Below are positions 42,602-53,244 of a DNA stretch of 64,000 nt, one piece after another. The notes under the pieces were generated by a model. That model saw only the letters and a list, made by a program, of their open reading frames with translations, was not told the DNA's origin and made no database searches. The DNA is from CAXBMB01 sp052078155. GTDB lineage: Bacteria; Pseudomonadota; Alphaproteobacteria; Kiloniellales; DSM-21159. The translations under genes and the position numbers were made by a program. The number at the start of each line of letters is the position of its first letter. Positions within the stretch are counted from its first letter, which is position 1. The stretch is taken from assembly GCA_052078155.1 (NCBI GenBank), contig JBQJBP010000002.1, forward strand, positions 682,001 to 746,000, in the 5' to 3' direction.

Positions 42602-43996
42602 ATGAGTGACAGTACCTACGATCTTGTGGTGATCGGTAGCGGCCCCGGTGGTTATGTCTGCGCCATTCGTGCAGCACAGTTGGGCCTGAAAGTGGCCTGC
42701 GTCGAAAAACGGGATACCCTGGGCGGCACCTGCCTGAACATTGGCTGCATCCCATCCAAGGCATTGCTGCAGGCCTCGGAAAAATTTGAGGAAGCTCAGC
42801 ATCAGCTGGCGGATTTTGGTGTGAAGACCGGGAAGGTCTCCCTCGATCTGGCCGCCATGATGGGCCACAAGGACAAAACCGTTGAGGCCAACGTCAAAGG
42901 CGTTGAGTTCCTGTTCAAGAAGAACAAGATCGACTGGCTGAAAGGCGAGGGCCAGATCACGGCACCCGGTGAAGTCACCGTCAACGGCACGGCTTACAAA
43001 ACCAAGAACATCGTCATTGCCACCGGCTCCACCCACACGGACCTGCCGGGCATCACCGTGGATGAAAAGCAGATCGTCTCCTCCACCGGAGCCCTGGAGC
43101 TGCCCAAGGTGCCCAAGAAGATGGTGGTGATCGGCGGCGGTGTGATCGGGCTGGAACTGGGGTCTGTCTGGCAGCGCCTGGGCGCGGAAGTCACCGTGGT
43201 CGAATTCCTTGACCGCCTGGTGCCGACCAATGACGGCGAGCTGTCCAAAACCTTCCTGCGTATCCTGAAAAAGCAGGGAATGAAGTTCAAGCTGAAGACC
43301 AAGGTAACTGGTGCCAAAGTGGCCAAAAGTGGGGTGACCCTGGCACTGGAACCGGCAGCTGGCGGCGACAGCGAAGAGCTGAAGGCCGATGTGGTGCTGG
43401 TTTGCATTGGTCGCCGGGCCTACACCGACAATCTGGGGCTGGACAAGGTGGGCGTGAAGGTCACCGACCGGGGGCTGGTTGAAACCGACGCCCACTTCCG
43501 CACCAACGTGGACGGCATTTATGCCATCGGGGACGTCATTGCCGGACCCATGCTGGCGCACAAAGCCGAAGAAGAAGGGGTGGCTCTGGCCGAAGAACTG
43601 GCCGGTAAAGTGGGCCATGTGAATTACGAAACCGTTCCGGGCATTGTTTACACCTGGCCTGAGCTGGCCTCTGTCGGCAAGACGGAAGAAGAACTGAAAG
43701 CCGCTGGCGTGGCCTACAAGGTTGGCAAGTTCAACTTCTCTGCCAACGGCCGGGCCCGCGCCATGCTGGCCACAGATGGCTTTGTAAAGATCCTGGCCGA
43801 CGCCAACAGCGACCGCATTCTGGGCGCCCATATCATCGGGCCGGAAGCCGGAAACCTGCTGCACGAAGTGGTGGTCGCCATGGAATTTGGCGGCTCAGCG
43901 GAAGATCTGGCCCGCGCTTTCCACGGTCACCCAACCTTGAACGAGGTGGTCAAGGAAGCTGCTCTGGCGGTGGACAAACGGGCCATTCACGCCTGA
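42602..43996 (+). CDS. lpd: Dihydrolipoyl dehydrogenase (E3)
   Basis: A 464-residue FAD/NAD disulfide oxidoreductase, the E3 of 2-oxo acid dehydrogenase complexes. FAD motif VIGSGPGGYVCAIRAAQLGL; redox-active cysteines in GGTCLNIGCIPSKALL; NAD motif VIGGGVIGLELGSVW; FAD-binding YAIGDVIAGPMLAHKAEEEG; catalytic His-Glu in HGHPTLNEVVKEA. GGAGGGAAAA precedes the ATG at 42602. There are no other complex subunits in the preceding 10 kb, so in this window it stands alone, with its own terminator. Confidence 0.96.
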   Translation: MSDSTYDLVVIGSGPGGYVCAIRAAQLGLKVACVEKRDTLGGTCLNIGCIPSKALLQASEKFEEAQHQLADFGVKTGKVSLDLAAMMGHKDKTVEANVKGVEFLFKKNKIDWLKGEGQITAPGEVTVNGTAYKTKNIVIATGSTHTDLPGITVDEKQIVSSTGALELPKVPKKMVVIGGGVIGLELGSVWQRLGAEVTVVEFLDRLVPTNDGELSKTFLRILKKQGMKFKLKTKVTGAKVAKSGVTLALEPAAGGDSEELKADVVLVCIGRRAYTDNLGLDKVGVKVTDRGLVETDAHFRTNVDGIYAIGDVIAGPMLAHKAEEEGVALAEELAGKVGHVNYETVPGIVYTWPELASVGKTEEELKAAGVAYKVGKFNFSANGRARAMLATDGFVKILADANSDRILGAHIIGPEAGNLLHEVVVAMEFGGSAEDLARAFHGHPTLNEVVKEAALAVDKRAIHA

Positions 43997-44027
43997 TCTG
44001 TTCAAGCCGACAGGTGAAACGCGATCA

Positions 44028-44062
44028 AGACCCCCGGTAAAGTGATTTTCCGGGGGTTTTTC
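44028..44062 (+). terminator. Terminator after lpd
   Basis: AGACCCCCGG (44028-44037) pairs with CCGGGGGTTT (44050-44059), one G.T pair, with a 12-base loop and a T-run to 44061. Confidence 0.9.
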
Positions 44063-44136
44063 TTGTGCGCAGCTGGTTGTCCAGATTTACTGACACTGTC
44101 CCCTGCAGCGTTAAATCAGTTTGAAGTGGAAAACCT

Positions 44137-45420
44137 GTGGCGGCTTCAGCCTCCCCACCCGATCATTCCCCGGATCCGACTTTTTCAAGCCGAAAGGCCT
44201 GGGGGTTGATTGCCCTGATGTGCCTGGTTCAGGTGCTGGGTATGGCCGGGAACGCGACCTTTCCGGCGCTGATCCCTCAGTTCCGGGAGATCTGGGGGCT
44301 GAGCAACACGCAAGCAGGCTGGATCGGTGGGATTTACTACGCCGGTTACATTGCTGCGGTGCCCTTTCTGGTGTCTTTGACCGATTCGTTGGACGCCCGC
44401 CGGATCTATCTCTTTTCAACGGCTTTGGGGGCCGCGGCCACCCTGGCCTTCGCGCTTCTGGCGCAGGGATTCTGGCTCGCCTTGCTGTTTCGCCTGCTGG
44501 CCGGGGTGGGTCTGGCCGGTACCTATATGGTGGGTCTGCGCATGCTGACCGATCGGCTGAACGGGTCCTGGCAGGCCCGGGGCGTGGCTTTCTACACAGC
44601 TTTCTTTTCTGTCGGGGCTTCCTTTTCCGTGCTGCTGGCGGGGGAGATAGAAGGCTTTTGGGGGTGGCAGGGGGCCTTTGCCGTTGCCGGACTGGCGACC
44701 TTTACTTCCTGGCTTCTGGTACAGCTCTTCCTGCCCCGGCGCAGCGCCCAGGAGCGTGAAGCCAGCAAGCAGAAACTCGCCAGCAACAAAGAAGCTCTCA
44801 AACTGGGTCCGGCATTCCGCAATCGTTCGGCACTGGCCTACAACCTTGGTTATGCCTGCCATATCTGGGAGCTCTTTGCGTACCGGGCCTGGATCGTCGC
44901 TTTCCTGGTTTTTCTCTTCAACAGTCAGGATCTGGACAGGCTGTTTGGCCTGACCGCCACCCAGTTGGCGACCGGCCTGTTGTTGTTGGGCATGCCGGCG
45001 TCAATCCTGGGCGCAGAAGCAGCTCAGATCTTCAGCCGAAAGAGGGTCGTCAGCCTGATCATGCTGGCCTCCGGTCTCTGTTCACTGGCGCTGGGTTTCT
45101 TTGCCGACCAGTCTCTGGGTTTTCTGTTGCCTCTTCTGCTGGTGTTTTCCTGTCTCGTGATGGCCGACTCGGCCGCGCTGACCACCGGGGCGGTGCTGGC
45201 CGCGGATCCCTCACGCAAAGGCGGCACCATGGCCTTGCACGCGCTGCTGGGCTTCGGGGCAGGCTTTGTCTCCCCCCTGGTTTTTGGGGTGATGCTGGAT
45301 CTGGGCGGCGGGGCGGAGCAGTCCCAGGGCTGGCTGCTGGGCTTCCTGGTCATGGGTCTGGGGGTGGCGCTGGGGCCCGTGGTTCTGCGCTGGCTGATCG
45401 GCGCCCGGGAAACGGCCTGA
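44137..45420 (+). CDS. MFS transporter
   Basis: A 427-residue permease with 12 predicted membrane helices and the MFS helix 2-3 loop (SLTDSLDARRIYLFSTALGA). Helices are densely Leu/Ala/Gly-rich, with a central cytoplasmic loop near residues 205-230 (RRSAQEREASKQKLASNKEA). The substrate is unknown. The start is a GTG at 44137; no ATG fits before the first helix. A short match to the repeat family (TAAATCAGTTTGAAGTGGA, 44111-44129) precedes the start. It converges on xerC with 7 bases between stops. Confidence 0.92.
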   Translation: MAASASPPDHSPDPTFSSRKAWGLIALMCLVQVLGMAGNATFPALIPQFREIWGLSNTQAGWIGGIYYAGYIAAVPFLVSLTDSLDARRIYLFSTALGAAATLAFALLAQGFWLALLFRLLAGVGLAGTYMVGLRMLTDRLNGSWQARGVAFYTAFFSVGASFSVLLAGEIEGFWGWQGAFAVAGLATFTSWLLVQLFLPRRSAQEREASKQKLASNKEALKLGPAFRNRSALAYNLGYACHIWELFAYRAWIVAFLVFLFNSQDLDRLFGLTATQLATGLLLLGMPASILGAEAAQIFSRKRVVSLIMLASGLCSLALGFFADQSLGFLLPLLLVFSCLVMADSAALTTGAVLAADPSRKGGTMALHALLGFGAGFVSPLVFGVMLDLGGGAEQSQGWLLGFLVMGLGVALGPVVLRWLIGARETA

Positions 45421-45427
45421 GGTTTTA

Positions 45428-46405
45428 TCAGCTTTCTTCCGCGCGGGGGTGTGCCCGGTTGTAGACCTCCAGCAGGTGGGCTGAATCCACGGCGGTGTAG
45501 CGCTGGGTGGTGGAAAGACTGGCATGACCCAGCAATTCCTGAATGGCCCGCAGATCCCCGCCACTGCCCAGCAGATGGGTGGCAAAGGAATGGCGCAGGG
45601 CATGTGGGGTGGCTGTTTCCGGCAAGCCCAGCCAGCCGCGCAGCTGTTGCACCCGCTGCTGAATGATCCGGGCTCTTAAGGGCCCGCCACGGCTGCCCAG
45701 AAACAAGGGGCCGTCTGGCAGCAGAGGATAAGGACAGGCTGTCTGATAGGCAGCGATGGCCTGAGGAATGACTGGCAGCAGGGGCACCTGCCGTTCTTTG
45801 TTGCCCTTGCCCAGCACCCGCAAAAACTCCTGCTTTGGTGCCGGGGCATCGCGGGTGGTCAGGCTCAGGGCTTCGCCAATGCGCAGGCCGGCTCCGTAAA
45901 GCAGCAGCAAAACCGCCGAGTCGCGCTTGCCGATCCAGCCTTCGTCTGACAGCTCAGCCACCGCATCAACGGTGTCTGTGGCCTCTTCCGCGGTCAGTGC
46001 CTTGGGCACGGAGTGAGGCAGGCGCGGGCTGCGCAGATTGGCAAGGGCGGGATTGTCCAGCAGGCTTTGCTTGCCGCCCCAGCGGTAAAAGTTGCGGATT
46101 GAGGCCAGGGCGCGGGCCGTGGAGGTCTTGGCTTTGCCATCCAGGGCCCGCTGGGCCAGCCAGGCTCTGAAATCTGCGGTGCGCAGGCTGTTGAGGTCCT
46201 GCAGACTGGGCGCCTGTCCTAGGTGGTTGCTGAGGAAGGTGAGAAAGGCCGACAGGTCCCGGCGGTAAGCCTCCAGGGTGTGCTCGGACATGCGCTTTTC
46301 CAGCGCCAGCCAGCCAAACCAATCCCCCAGGGCCGCCTCAAGATCGGCGGCGGCAGCCAGCCCCAGCGGGGCCGTGCGGGTCAGCTTTCCGGCAGATCGA
46401 GCCAT
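45428..46405 (-). CDS. xerC: Tyrosine recombinase XerC
   Basis: A 325-residue site-specific recombinase that resolves chromosome dimers at dif with XerD and FtsK. The N-terminal SAM-like core-binding domain contains SEHTLEAYRRDLSAFLTFL. Catalytic residues: Arg in YGAGLRIGEAL, Lys in GKGNKERQVP, His/Arg in HALRHSFATHLL, His in LGHASLSTTQRY and the Tyr of that segment. It lies downstream of DUF484 and overlaps it by 25 bases, a common xerC context that argues against a phage integrase. Confidence 0.95.
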   Translation of the reverse strand: MARSAGKLTRTAPLGLAAAADLEAALGDWFGWLALEKRMSEHTLEAYRRDLSAFLTFLSNHLGQAPSLQDLNSLRTADFRAWLAQRALDGKAKTSTARALASIRNFYRWGGKQSLLDNPALANLRSPRLPHSVPKALTAEEATDTVDAVAELSDEGWIGKRDSAVLLLLYGAGLRIGEALSLTTRDAPAPKQEFLRVLGKGNKERQVPLLPVIPQAIAAYQTACPYPLLPDGPLFLGSRGGPLRARIIQQRVQQLRGWLGLPETATPHALRHSFATHLLGSGGDLRAIQELLGHASLSTTQRYTAVDSAHLLEVYNRAHPRAEES

Positions 46406-47142
46406 GATCTCAGCATGAACTCCAGCGCCTGGGCCAGGAACTGCAGCAGGTCCGTGCCCTGGCTTTCGTCAAAATGGTCAATCTGGCGCGCGCCCAGTGC
46501 CAGAAGAACGGGCGGAGAACTGGGGGAGAGGGTCAGCTTGGCCAGTGCCTGGGACCCGACCAGGGCGGCTGAAACACCAAAGATCTCCGTGTCACCCATG
46601 ATGTCGCCTTGCAGGCGCAGGTGCTGATTGGGGGCCAGCAGGCTGTCAATCTTGCCGGCGGGCAGCCGCAGAACGCCGCCCACCTCCCGGCTGGCAAGGC
46701 GATCATCGTCCTGTTCGACGCACAGGGTCACCACATCCAGATCCAGCAGGTCAGCCAGATCGTTGATGACGTAGTCAATCAGCTGTTCAAATGACCCGGC
46801 GGAGAGCAGCAACAGCACAGCCCGCTGAACCTTATCCTGGGCTGCGGCATTGCTGCGGCTGGTCAGGACCAGGGCATCACGTTCTTTTTCCAGCTGGCTT
46901 TTCTGCGCCCTCAGACGCTCGACCATTGCCAGCTGCAGATCCAGAACGCCGCTTTGGGTACTGGCCTGAGACCGGGCTGGAACCTCCAGCGAATCGAGCA
47001 GGTCGCTGTGGTGGACCAGAAAATCAGGATGACGCCGCAGATAGGTCGCAACCTGATCTTCGGTCGGAGCGGCTTTGCCCGCCCGCTCTTTATCGGCGGC
47101 CTTGGCTTTGCTGCTAGGGTTGCTTGTGGCGTCTTGCGTCAT
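46381..47142 (-). CDS. DUF484 family protein
   Basis: A 253-residue GAF-like protein. The N-terminal helix AAPTEDQVATYLRRHPDFLV and a coiled segment (MVERLRAQKSQLEKERDAL) precede a GAF-type domain ending PPVLLALGARQIDHFDESQG, which is followed by FLAQALEFMLRSWL. The family is almost always next to xerC, as here. Its function is not established. Confidence 0.92.
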   Translation of the reverse strand: MTQDATSNPSSKAKAADKERAGKAAPTEDQVATYLRRHPDFLVHHSDLLDSLEVPARSQASTQSGVLDLQLAMVERLRAQKSQLEKERDALVLTSRSNAAAQDKVQRAVLLLLSAGSFEQLIDYVINDLADLLDLDVVTLCVEQDDDRLASREVGGVLRLPAGKIDSLLAPNQHLRLQGDIMGDTEIFGVSAALVGSQALAKLTLSPSSPPVLLALGARQIDHFDESQGTDLLQFLAQALEFMLRSWLDLPES

Positions 47143-47226
47143 ACCGGACTTCTTTACCTGGACTGTCTGTTCACTGCTGTGCCGATGGGGGCACTCTGTC
47201 CCCCATCATAACAGCAAGCAACAGGA

Positions 47227-47880
47227 TCAGAGAATAGACTGACCGGTTTTGGCCCAATCGGCCAGAAAGGCGTCGAGGCCTTTGTCGGTCAGCGGGTGGT
47301 TGAACATGGCCCGCAGCACTGACGGCGGCACCGTCACAACGTCGGCGCCCAGACGGGCGGAGTCGGGCACCTGATGGGGGCTGCGGATGGAGGCAACCAG
47401 CACTTCTGTTGAGTAGTTCTGAGCCTGATAGATCTGCACGATGTCAGCGATCAGATCCATGCCGTTGGCGCTGATGTCATCCAGACGGCCAACGAAGGGG
47501 GAAATGAAGGTGGCACCGGCCTTGGCAGCCAGGATGGCTTGTGCGGCGGAGAAGCAGAGGGTCACGTTGACCTGTGTGCCTTCGTCGGTCAGTGCCTTAC
47601 AGGCTTTCAGGCCGTTGGGGGTCAGGGGAACCTTGACGCAGACATTGTCGGCCAGGCCTGCAAGATAGCGGCCTTCAGCCAGCATGCCGTCCAGATCCTG
47701 GGCGGTGACTTCTGCGGAAACCGGGCCTTCCACGATGTCGCAGATTTCTTTGATGACTTCGGCCATGTCCCGGCCGGATTTTGCGATCAGGGAAGGATTG
47801 GTGGTGACGCCGTCCACTAGGCCGCTTTCGGCCAGATCACGGATGTCGGAAACTTCGGCGCTGTCGATGAAGAACTTCAT
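47227..47880 (-). CDS. fsa: Fructose-6-phosphate aldolase / transaldolase-like protein
   Basis: A 217-residue class I aldolase of the short transaldolase (TalC/FSA) family. MKFFIDSAEVSDIRDLAESG, GVTTNPSLIAKSG, the Schiff-base Lys in VCVKVPLT and FISPFVGRLDDI are conserved. Members annotated as transaldolase complete the pentose phosphate pathway in many alphaproteobacteria, and the two activities cannot be separated from sequence here. It is upstream of DUF484-xerC on the same strand and diverges from priA. Confidence 0.93.
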   Translation of the reverse strand: MKFFIDSAEVSDIRDLAESGLVDGVTTNPSLIAKSGRDMAEVIKEICDIVEGPVSAEVTAQDLDGMLAEGRYLAGLADNVCVKVPLTPNGLKACKALTDEGTQVNVTLCFSAAQAILAAKAGATFISPFVGRLDDISANGMDLIADIVQIYQAQNYSTEVLVASIRSPHQVPDSARLGADVVTVPPSVLRAMFNHPLTDKGLDAFLADWAKTGQSIL

Positions 47881-48403
47881 GCCTGCCTCTGGGTTGGGGG
47901 AGAGGATTACGGAAAAGATAAGTCAAAGCTTGCCGGGGTCATAATCGCTTCGGGCCGGAAGGTCTAGTTCTGTCATCGCCGGGCACAGACGCCAGCGCTG
48001 TCAAGTCGCCAGCGAGTCGAGTGTAAAGCCAGCGTTCCCATGGTCAAATCGCTTTCTGCGCCAAAGATGAAAGGCAGCCTTGCACAGAAACAAGAACCCC
48101 CCATACAAAGAGAGTAAGAGGGGAGAGAAAGGGCGCGGGATTCTCAAACAATTTTTCTGGACACCTTCTTTGCCCTTAACGGCTGAACGCCGGGGGGCAA
48201 GCAGGTGAGCCTCAGCCCTGGAGTCACATCGCCAAAAAAAGGACTCACCATGCGATGACGATTGAGACCTGATGACACGTGACGTGTGAAACTCTTTTCA
48301 ACGTTCTGGAAGGTGCTTCATGCTTTGAGTGCAAGCGCAAGGCGCGTCCAATCAAACAACCCCTGTCCCAAGCCAGCAAAAGACAGCAGATCAACAGGCC
48401 CAA
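47881..48403. other. Divergent intergenic region fsa / priA
   Basis: About 520 bases with no supportable gene. A purine-rich stretch around 48110-48140 (GAGAGTAAGAGGGGAGAGAA) and a decayed repeat copy near 48262-48360 are the only notable contents. The priA reading frame extends to 48329 through the repeat, but that extension is not believed. Confidence 0.5.
48262..48360 (+). repeat. Decayed copy of the CTAG-ended repeat upstream of priA
   Basis: GACACGTGACGTGTGAAACTC, core CTCTTTTCAACGTTCTGGAAGG (48292-48313), TGCTTCATGCTTTGAGTGC and AAGCGCAAGGCGCG follow the family order. The terminal CTAG is lost. Confidence 0.6.
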
Positions 48404-50662
48404 ATGAGTGAAACGAGCGGCAAAACGGCGCCTCAAGCGGCAGGAGACTTCAGCTCACTGCTGGAGTTTTCAGGCGATGATGTCCGGGTTTCCGTGCTGC
48501 TGCCTTTGCCGCTGGCGTCAGCCTACACCTATTTGGCCCCGGCAGATTTATCCCTGACACCGGGTGATCTGGTGCGCGTGCCCTTTGGTCAGCGGGATCT
48601 TTGCGGCGTGGTCTGGGATGAAGCTCCGGATCAAAAGCTGGCCTACAACAAGCTGAAGTCCGTGCTGGAGCGGTTTGATCTGCCGCCCCTGCCGGAAGCC
48701 GAACGCCGCTTCGTTGACTGGGTTGCCAGCTACACCCTGGCGGCCCCGGGGGCGGTCTTGCGCATGGCGCTGTCGGTGCCGGCGGCCCTGGAGGCACCCC
48801 GGCCTCAAAAGGCGGTTCGGCTGGCCGAAGGGGCTCTGCCTGGTGATCTGCGCCTGACACCGGCCCGAAAACGGGTGCTGGCGGCTGCTGAATCAGGGTT
48901 TGCCTTTTCTGCCCGCGATCTGGCCCATGAGGCCGGTGTCGGGGAGTCGGTCGTCAAAGGACTGGTCAAACTGGGGGCCCTGGTGGTCGTCACCTTGCCG
49001 CCACGACCGGATTTTGAAGAGCCGGACTGGCGTCGGAAAGGGGTGGAGCTGACCGCCGGACAGCTGGAGGCTGCCACGGCCTTGCGTCAGGCACAGGGCG
49101 CAGGGTTTTCGGTTACCCTGCTGGACGGGGTGACCGGGTCCGGCAAAACGGAAGTCTATCTGGAAGCAGTGGCTGCCGCTCTGGAGCAGGACAAGCAGGT
49201 GCTTGTGCTCTTGCCGGAGATTTCCTTGTCTGCCCAGTGGCTGGGACGGTTTGAAAAGCGGTTCGGTGTCAAACCGGCGCTTTGGCACTCGGAAGTCACC
49301 GCCCCACAGCGACGCCGAACCTGGCGGGCCATCTCCCAGGGGCAGGCCAAGGTGGTGGTGGGCGCGCGATCCGCGCTTTTTCTGCCTTACAAGGATCTGG
49401 GGCTGATCGTGGTGGATGAGGAGCATGAAAGCGCCTTCAAGCAGGAAGAGGGGGTGATCTACCACGCCAGGGACATGGCGGTGGTGCGGGCACGCCTGGG
49501 GGACTTCCCGATCATTCTGGCTTCGGCCACGCCGTCTCTGGAGTCGCAGCTGAATGTGACGGCTGGCAAATATCAGGCCCTGCATCTGCCAACCCGCCAC
49601 GGAGGGGCCGAACTGCCCTCCATTGAACTGGTGGACCTGCGCAAGGAAGCGCCGCCCCGCGAAGCCGGTAAGCCACAGGAGTGGCTGTCGCCGCCGCTGC
49701 GTCAGGCCCTGCGGGAAACACTGGCCCGGGGGGAGCAGGGACTGCTCTACCTGAACAGACGGGGCTATGCGCCGCTGACCCTTTGCCGGACCTGCGGGCA
49801 TCGTCTGCAGTGCCCCCACTGCACCGCCTGGTTGGTGGAACACCGTTTTCGCAAGCGCCTGCAATGCCATCACTGTGGCTATCAGCTGCCCCTGCCGGAC
49901 ACCTGTCCGCAATGCGAAGACAGCCATTCATTGGTGGCCTGCGGGCCGGGTGTGGAACGGCTGGCAGAGGAGATTGACGCTCTCTTTCCCGAGGCCCGAA
50001 CGGCATTGCTGTCCAGCGACACGCTGCTGGGACCGACGGCTGCAGCTGAGTTAATCGAAAAGATCCACAATCACGAAATAGATCTGGTGGTGGGGACACA
50101 GATTGTGGCCAAAGGCCATCATTTCCCGAAGCTGACCTGTGTCGGGGTTGTGGATGCGGATCTGGGGCTGGCAGGCGGGGATCTGCGGGCGTTGGAACGT
50201 TCATACCAACTGCTGCATCAGGTGGCCGGGCGGGCCGGGCGGGCCGAAGCGCCCGGGCGGGTGCTGTTGCAGACCTATGATCCGGATCATCCGGTCATGC
50301 GGGCGCTGGCCAGCGGAGACCGGGACGCCTTTTACGATATGGAAGCCGAAGCCCGGGAGCGCGGGCTCCTGCCACCCTATTCAAAACTGGCAGCCCTTGT
50401 GCTGTCGGATCCGGATGGTACGCGCGTTGATGAAGCGGCCCGCCAGATTTCCCGCTCGGCACCGCAGGTGCGCGGACTCCAGATACTGGGCCCCACCGAA
50501 GCGCCCCTGGCGGTCTTGCGAGGCCGTCATCGACGTCGCTTTTTGTTGCGGGCTGATCAGGATCTGCCGTTGCAGCGTATCCTGCGGGACTGGTTGTCTC
50601 CTCTGCGGCTGCCCAACAGCACGCGGCTGAACGTGGACATCAATCCCTATTCCTTTATGTAG
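48404..50662 (+). CDS. priA: Primosomal protein N' (replication restart helicase PriA)
   Basis: A 752-residue DEAH-type 3'-5' helicase that reloads the replisome at stalled forks. In order: N-terminal 3' DNA-binding domain (VSVLLPLPLASAYTYLAP), winged helix, helicase lobe 1 with Walker A GVTGSGKTEVYLEA and Walker B VVDEEHESAFKQEE, and lobe 2 interrupted by the zinc-binding insertion (CRTCGHRLQCPHC, CHHCGYQLPLPDTCPQC: eight cysteines). QVAGRAGRAEAPGRVLLQT is motif VI. The ATG at 48404 is chosen from length. It lies upstream of atpH, a conserved alphaproteobacterial arrangement. Confidence 0.95.
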   Translation: MSETSGKTAPQAAGDFSSLLEFSGDDVRVSVLLPLPLASAYTYLAPADLSLTPGDLVRVPFGQRDLCGVVWDEAPDQKLAYNKLKSVLERFDLPPLPEAERRFVDWVASYTLAAPGAVLRMALSVPAALEAPRPQKAVRLAEGALPGDLRLTPARKRVLAAAESGFAFSARDLAHEAGVGESVVKGLVKLGALVVVTLPPRPDFEEPDWRRKGVELTAGQLEAATALRQAQGAGFSVTLLDGVTGSGKTEVYLEAVAAALEQDKQVLVLLPEISLSAQWLGRFEKRFGVKPALWHSEVTAPQRRRTWRAISQGQAKVVVGARSALFLPYKDLGLIVVDEEHESAFKQEEGVIYHARDMAVVRARLGDFPIILASATPSLESQLNVTAGKYQALHLPTRHGGAELPSIELVDLRKEAPPREAGKPQEWLSPPLRQALRETLARGEQGLLYLNRRGYAPLTLCRTCGHRLQCPHCTAWLVEHRFRKRLQCHHCGYQLPLPDTCPQCEDSHSLVACGPGVERLAEEIDALFPEARTALLSSDTLLGPTAAAELIEKIHNHEIDLVVGTQIVAKGHHFPKLTCVGVVDADLGLAGGDLRALERSYQLLHQVAGRAGRAEAPGRVLLQTYDPDHPVMRALASGDRDAFYDMEAEARERGLLPPYSKLAALVLSDPDGTRVDEAARQISRSAPQVRGLQILGPTEAPLAVLRGRHRRRFLLRADQDLPLQRILRDWLSPLRLPNSTRLNVDINPYSFM

Positions 50663-51072
50663 CTGTCTGTCTTTGTCGGCTCCCCCGGACGTCCGGGCCC
50701 TTATCAGCAGGTGGGACTGCTGTCCGGGCTGTTTCACAACGGGCACAGCAAGCAGCATTGCGGTTGGCCATTTCGAACAGGAATTTTTGTCGGGAACTTT
50801 TTGACAACTGCCTGCCTGCGACAATTCTTCGATGGCGGGCGCATTTGCTTGGCTTTGCGGGCAAAAGGCAGAAAAAAGTTTGTTGTCAGAAAGGTGAGGG
50901 GTGATTTTGTGGCCTGACTCGGCTTGCATGACTGAGGGGGCTGTGATACCTACCGCTCGCGCTGGCGAAGATCCGCCGGCTAGTCAACTTTTTTACGCCG
51001 CAATCCGGCTTGGTTAGTCGTTTGACCAGCTGGGCTGAGCGGTCCTCGAATTTCAGTAGGAGCGACAGGGGT
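50663..51072. promoter_or_regulatory. Leader/promoter region of the atp operon
   Basis: About 410 bases between priA and atpH. TTGACA occurs at 50801-50806, but the bases 17 downstream (ATTCTT) are a poor -10, so no promoter is assigned with confidence. No terminator follows priA clearly. The highly expressed atp operon needs a promoter here. Confidence 0.4.
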
Positions 51073-51632
51073 TTGGCAGGCGAAGATACCTTCGTAGGCG
51101 GTCTCGCTCGGCGCTATGCCGCGGCGCTCTTCGACTTGGCTGACAGCAAGGACTTGCTGGACGTCATTGCCGAAGATTTGCGCGGTTTGAAAGCGTTGAT
51201 CGCCGAAAGCGATGAACTGCAGCGGTTGATCAACAGCCCGCTGTACGATTCAGAACAACAAAGCAAAGCCGTGGCTGCGGTTCTTGCAAAGGCAGGGGTG
51301 AATGACCTGACGCAACGGTTCGTCGGTGTCGTGGCGAACAATCGTCGCCTTTTTGCTCTGCCTGAGATCATCAACGGATATTTGAATGAGCTCGCTCAAC
51401 GCCGTGGTGAGGTGACCGCTGAGGTGACCTCTGCTCATGCGTTGGATGATGCCCAGCAAAAAGCGCTGACCGAAGCCTTGAACAAGGCCATCGGCGGCAA
51501 GGTAAATGTAAATCTCACAGTGGATGCAGATCTGTTGGGGGGACTGATCGTCAAGGTCGGGTCTCGTATGATCGACAGTTCGGTCCGCAGTAAGCTGCAA
51601 AGACTTCAGTTCGCGATGAAAGGGGTTGGATG

Positions 51633-51633
<1 letters not shown>
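51073..51633 (+). CDS. atpH: F1Fo ATP synthase delta subunit
   Basis: A 186-residue stalk protein joining F1 to the peripheral stalk. FVGGLARRYAAALFDLADSK is the family N-terminal helix, and the closing segment GGLIVKVGSRMIDSSVRSKL QRL is the conserved C-terminus. The start is taken as TTG 51073, which places the first helix at the usual distance and has AGGAG about ten bases upstream; a TTG at 51010 would add 21 residues without family support. The stop overlaps the start of atpA. Confidence 0.9.
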
Positions 51634-53162
<1,529 letters not shown>

Positions 53163-53170
53163 GGCATTAA

Positions 53171-53198
53171 ACCCTCGCCTGGAAAGCCGGGCGAGGGT
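53171..53198 (+). other. GC-rich hairpin between atpA and atpG
   Basis: ACCCTCGCC (53171-53179) pairs perfectly with GGCGAGGGT (53190-53198) around a 10-base loop. There is no T-run after it, so it is more likely an RNA-processing or stability element, or a partial pause, within the atp transcript than a full terminator. Confidence 0.7.
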
Positions 53199-53244
53199 GC
53201 TTTAGCGAAGATTTGGTTACGCCACAAACTAAGTTCGGGGCGGT

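Noticed and set aside
42359..43864. Long open frame on the minus strand (501 codons)
   Set aside because: It is antisense to lpd and has no family features.
45428..46405. Tyrosine recombinase as evidence of a mobile element
   Set aside because: Its overlap with the DUF484 gene and its sequence identify it as the housekeeping XerC.
50801..50829. TTGACA as the -35 of the atp promoter
   Set aside because: The matching -10 (ATTCTT at 17-base spacing) is poor, so it was left unassigned.
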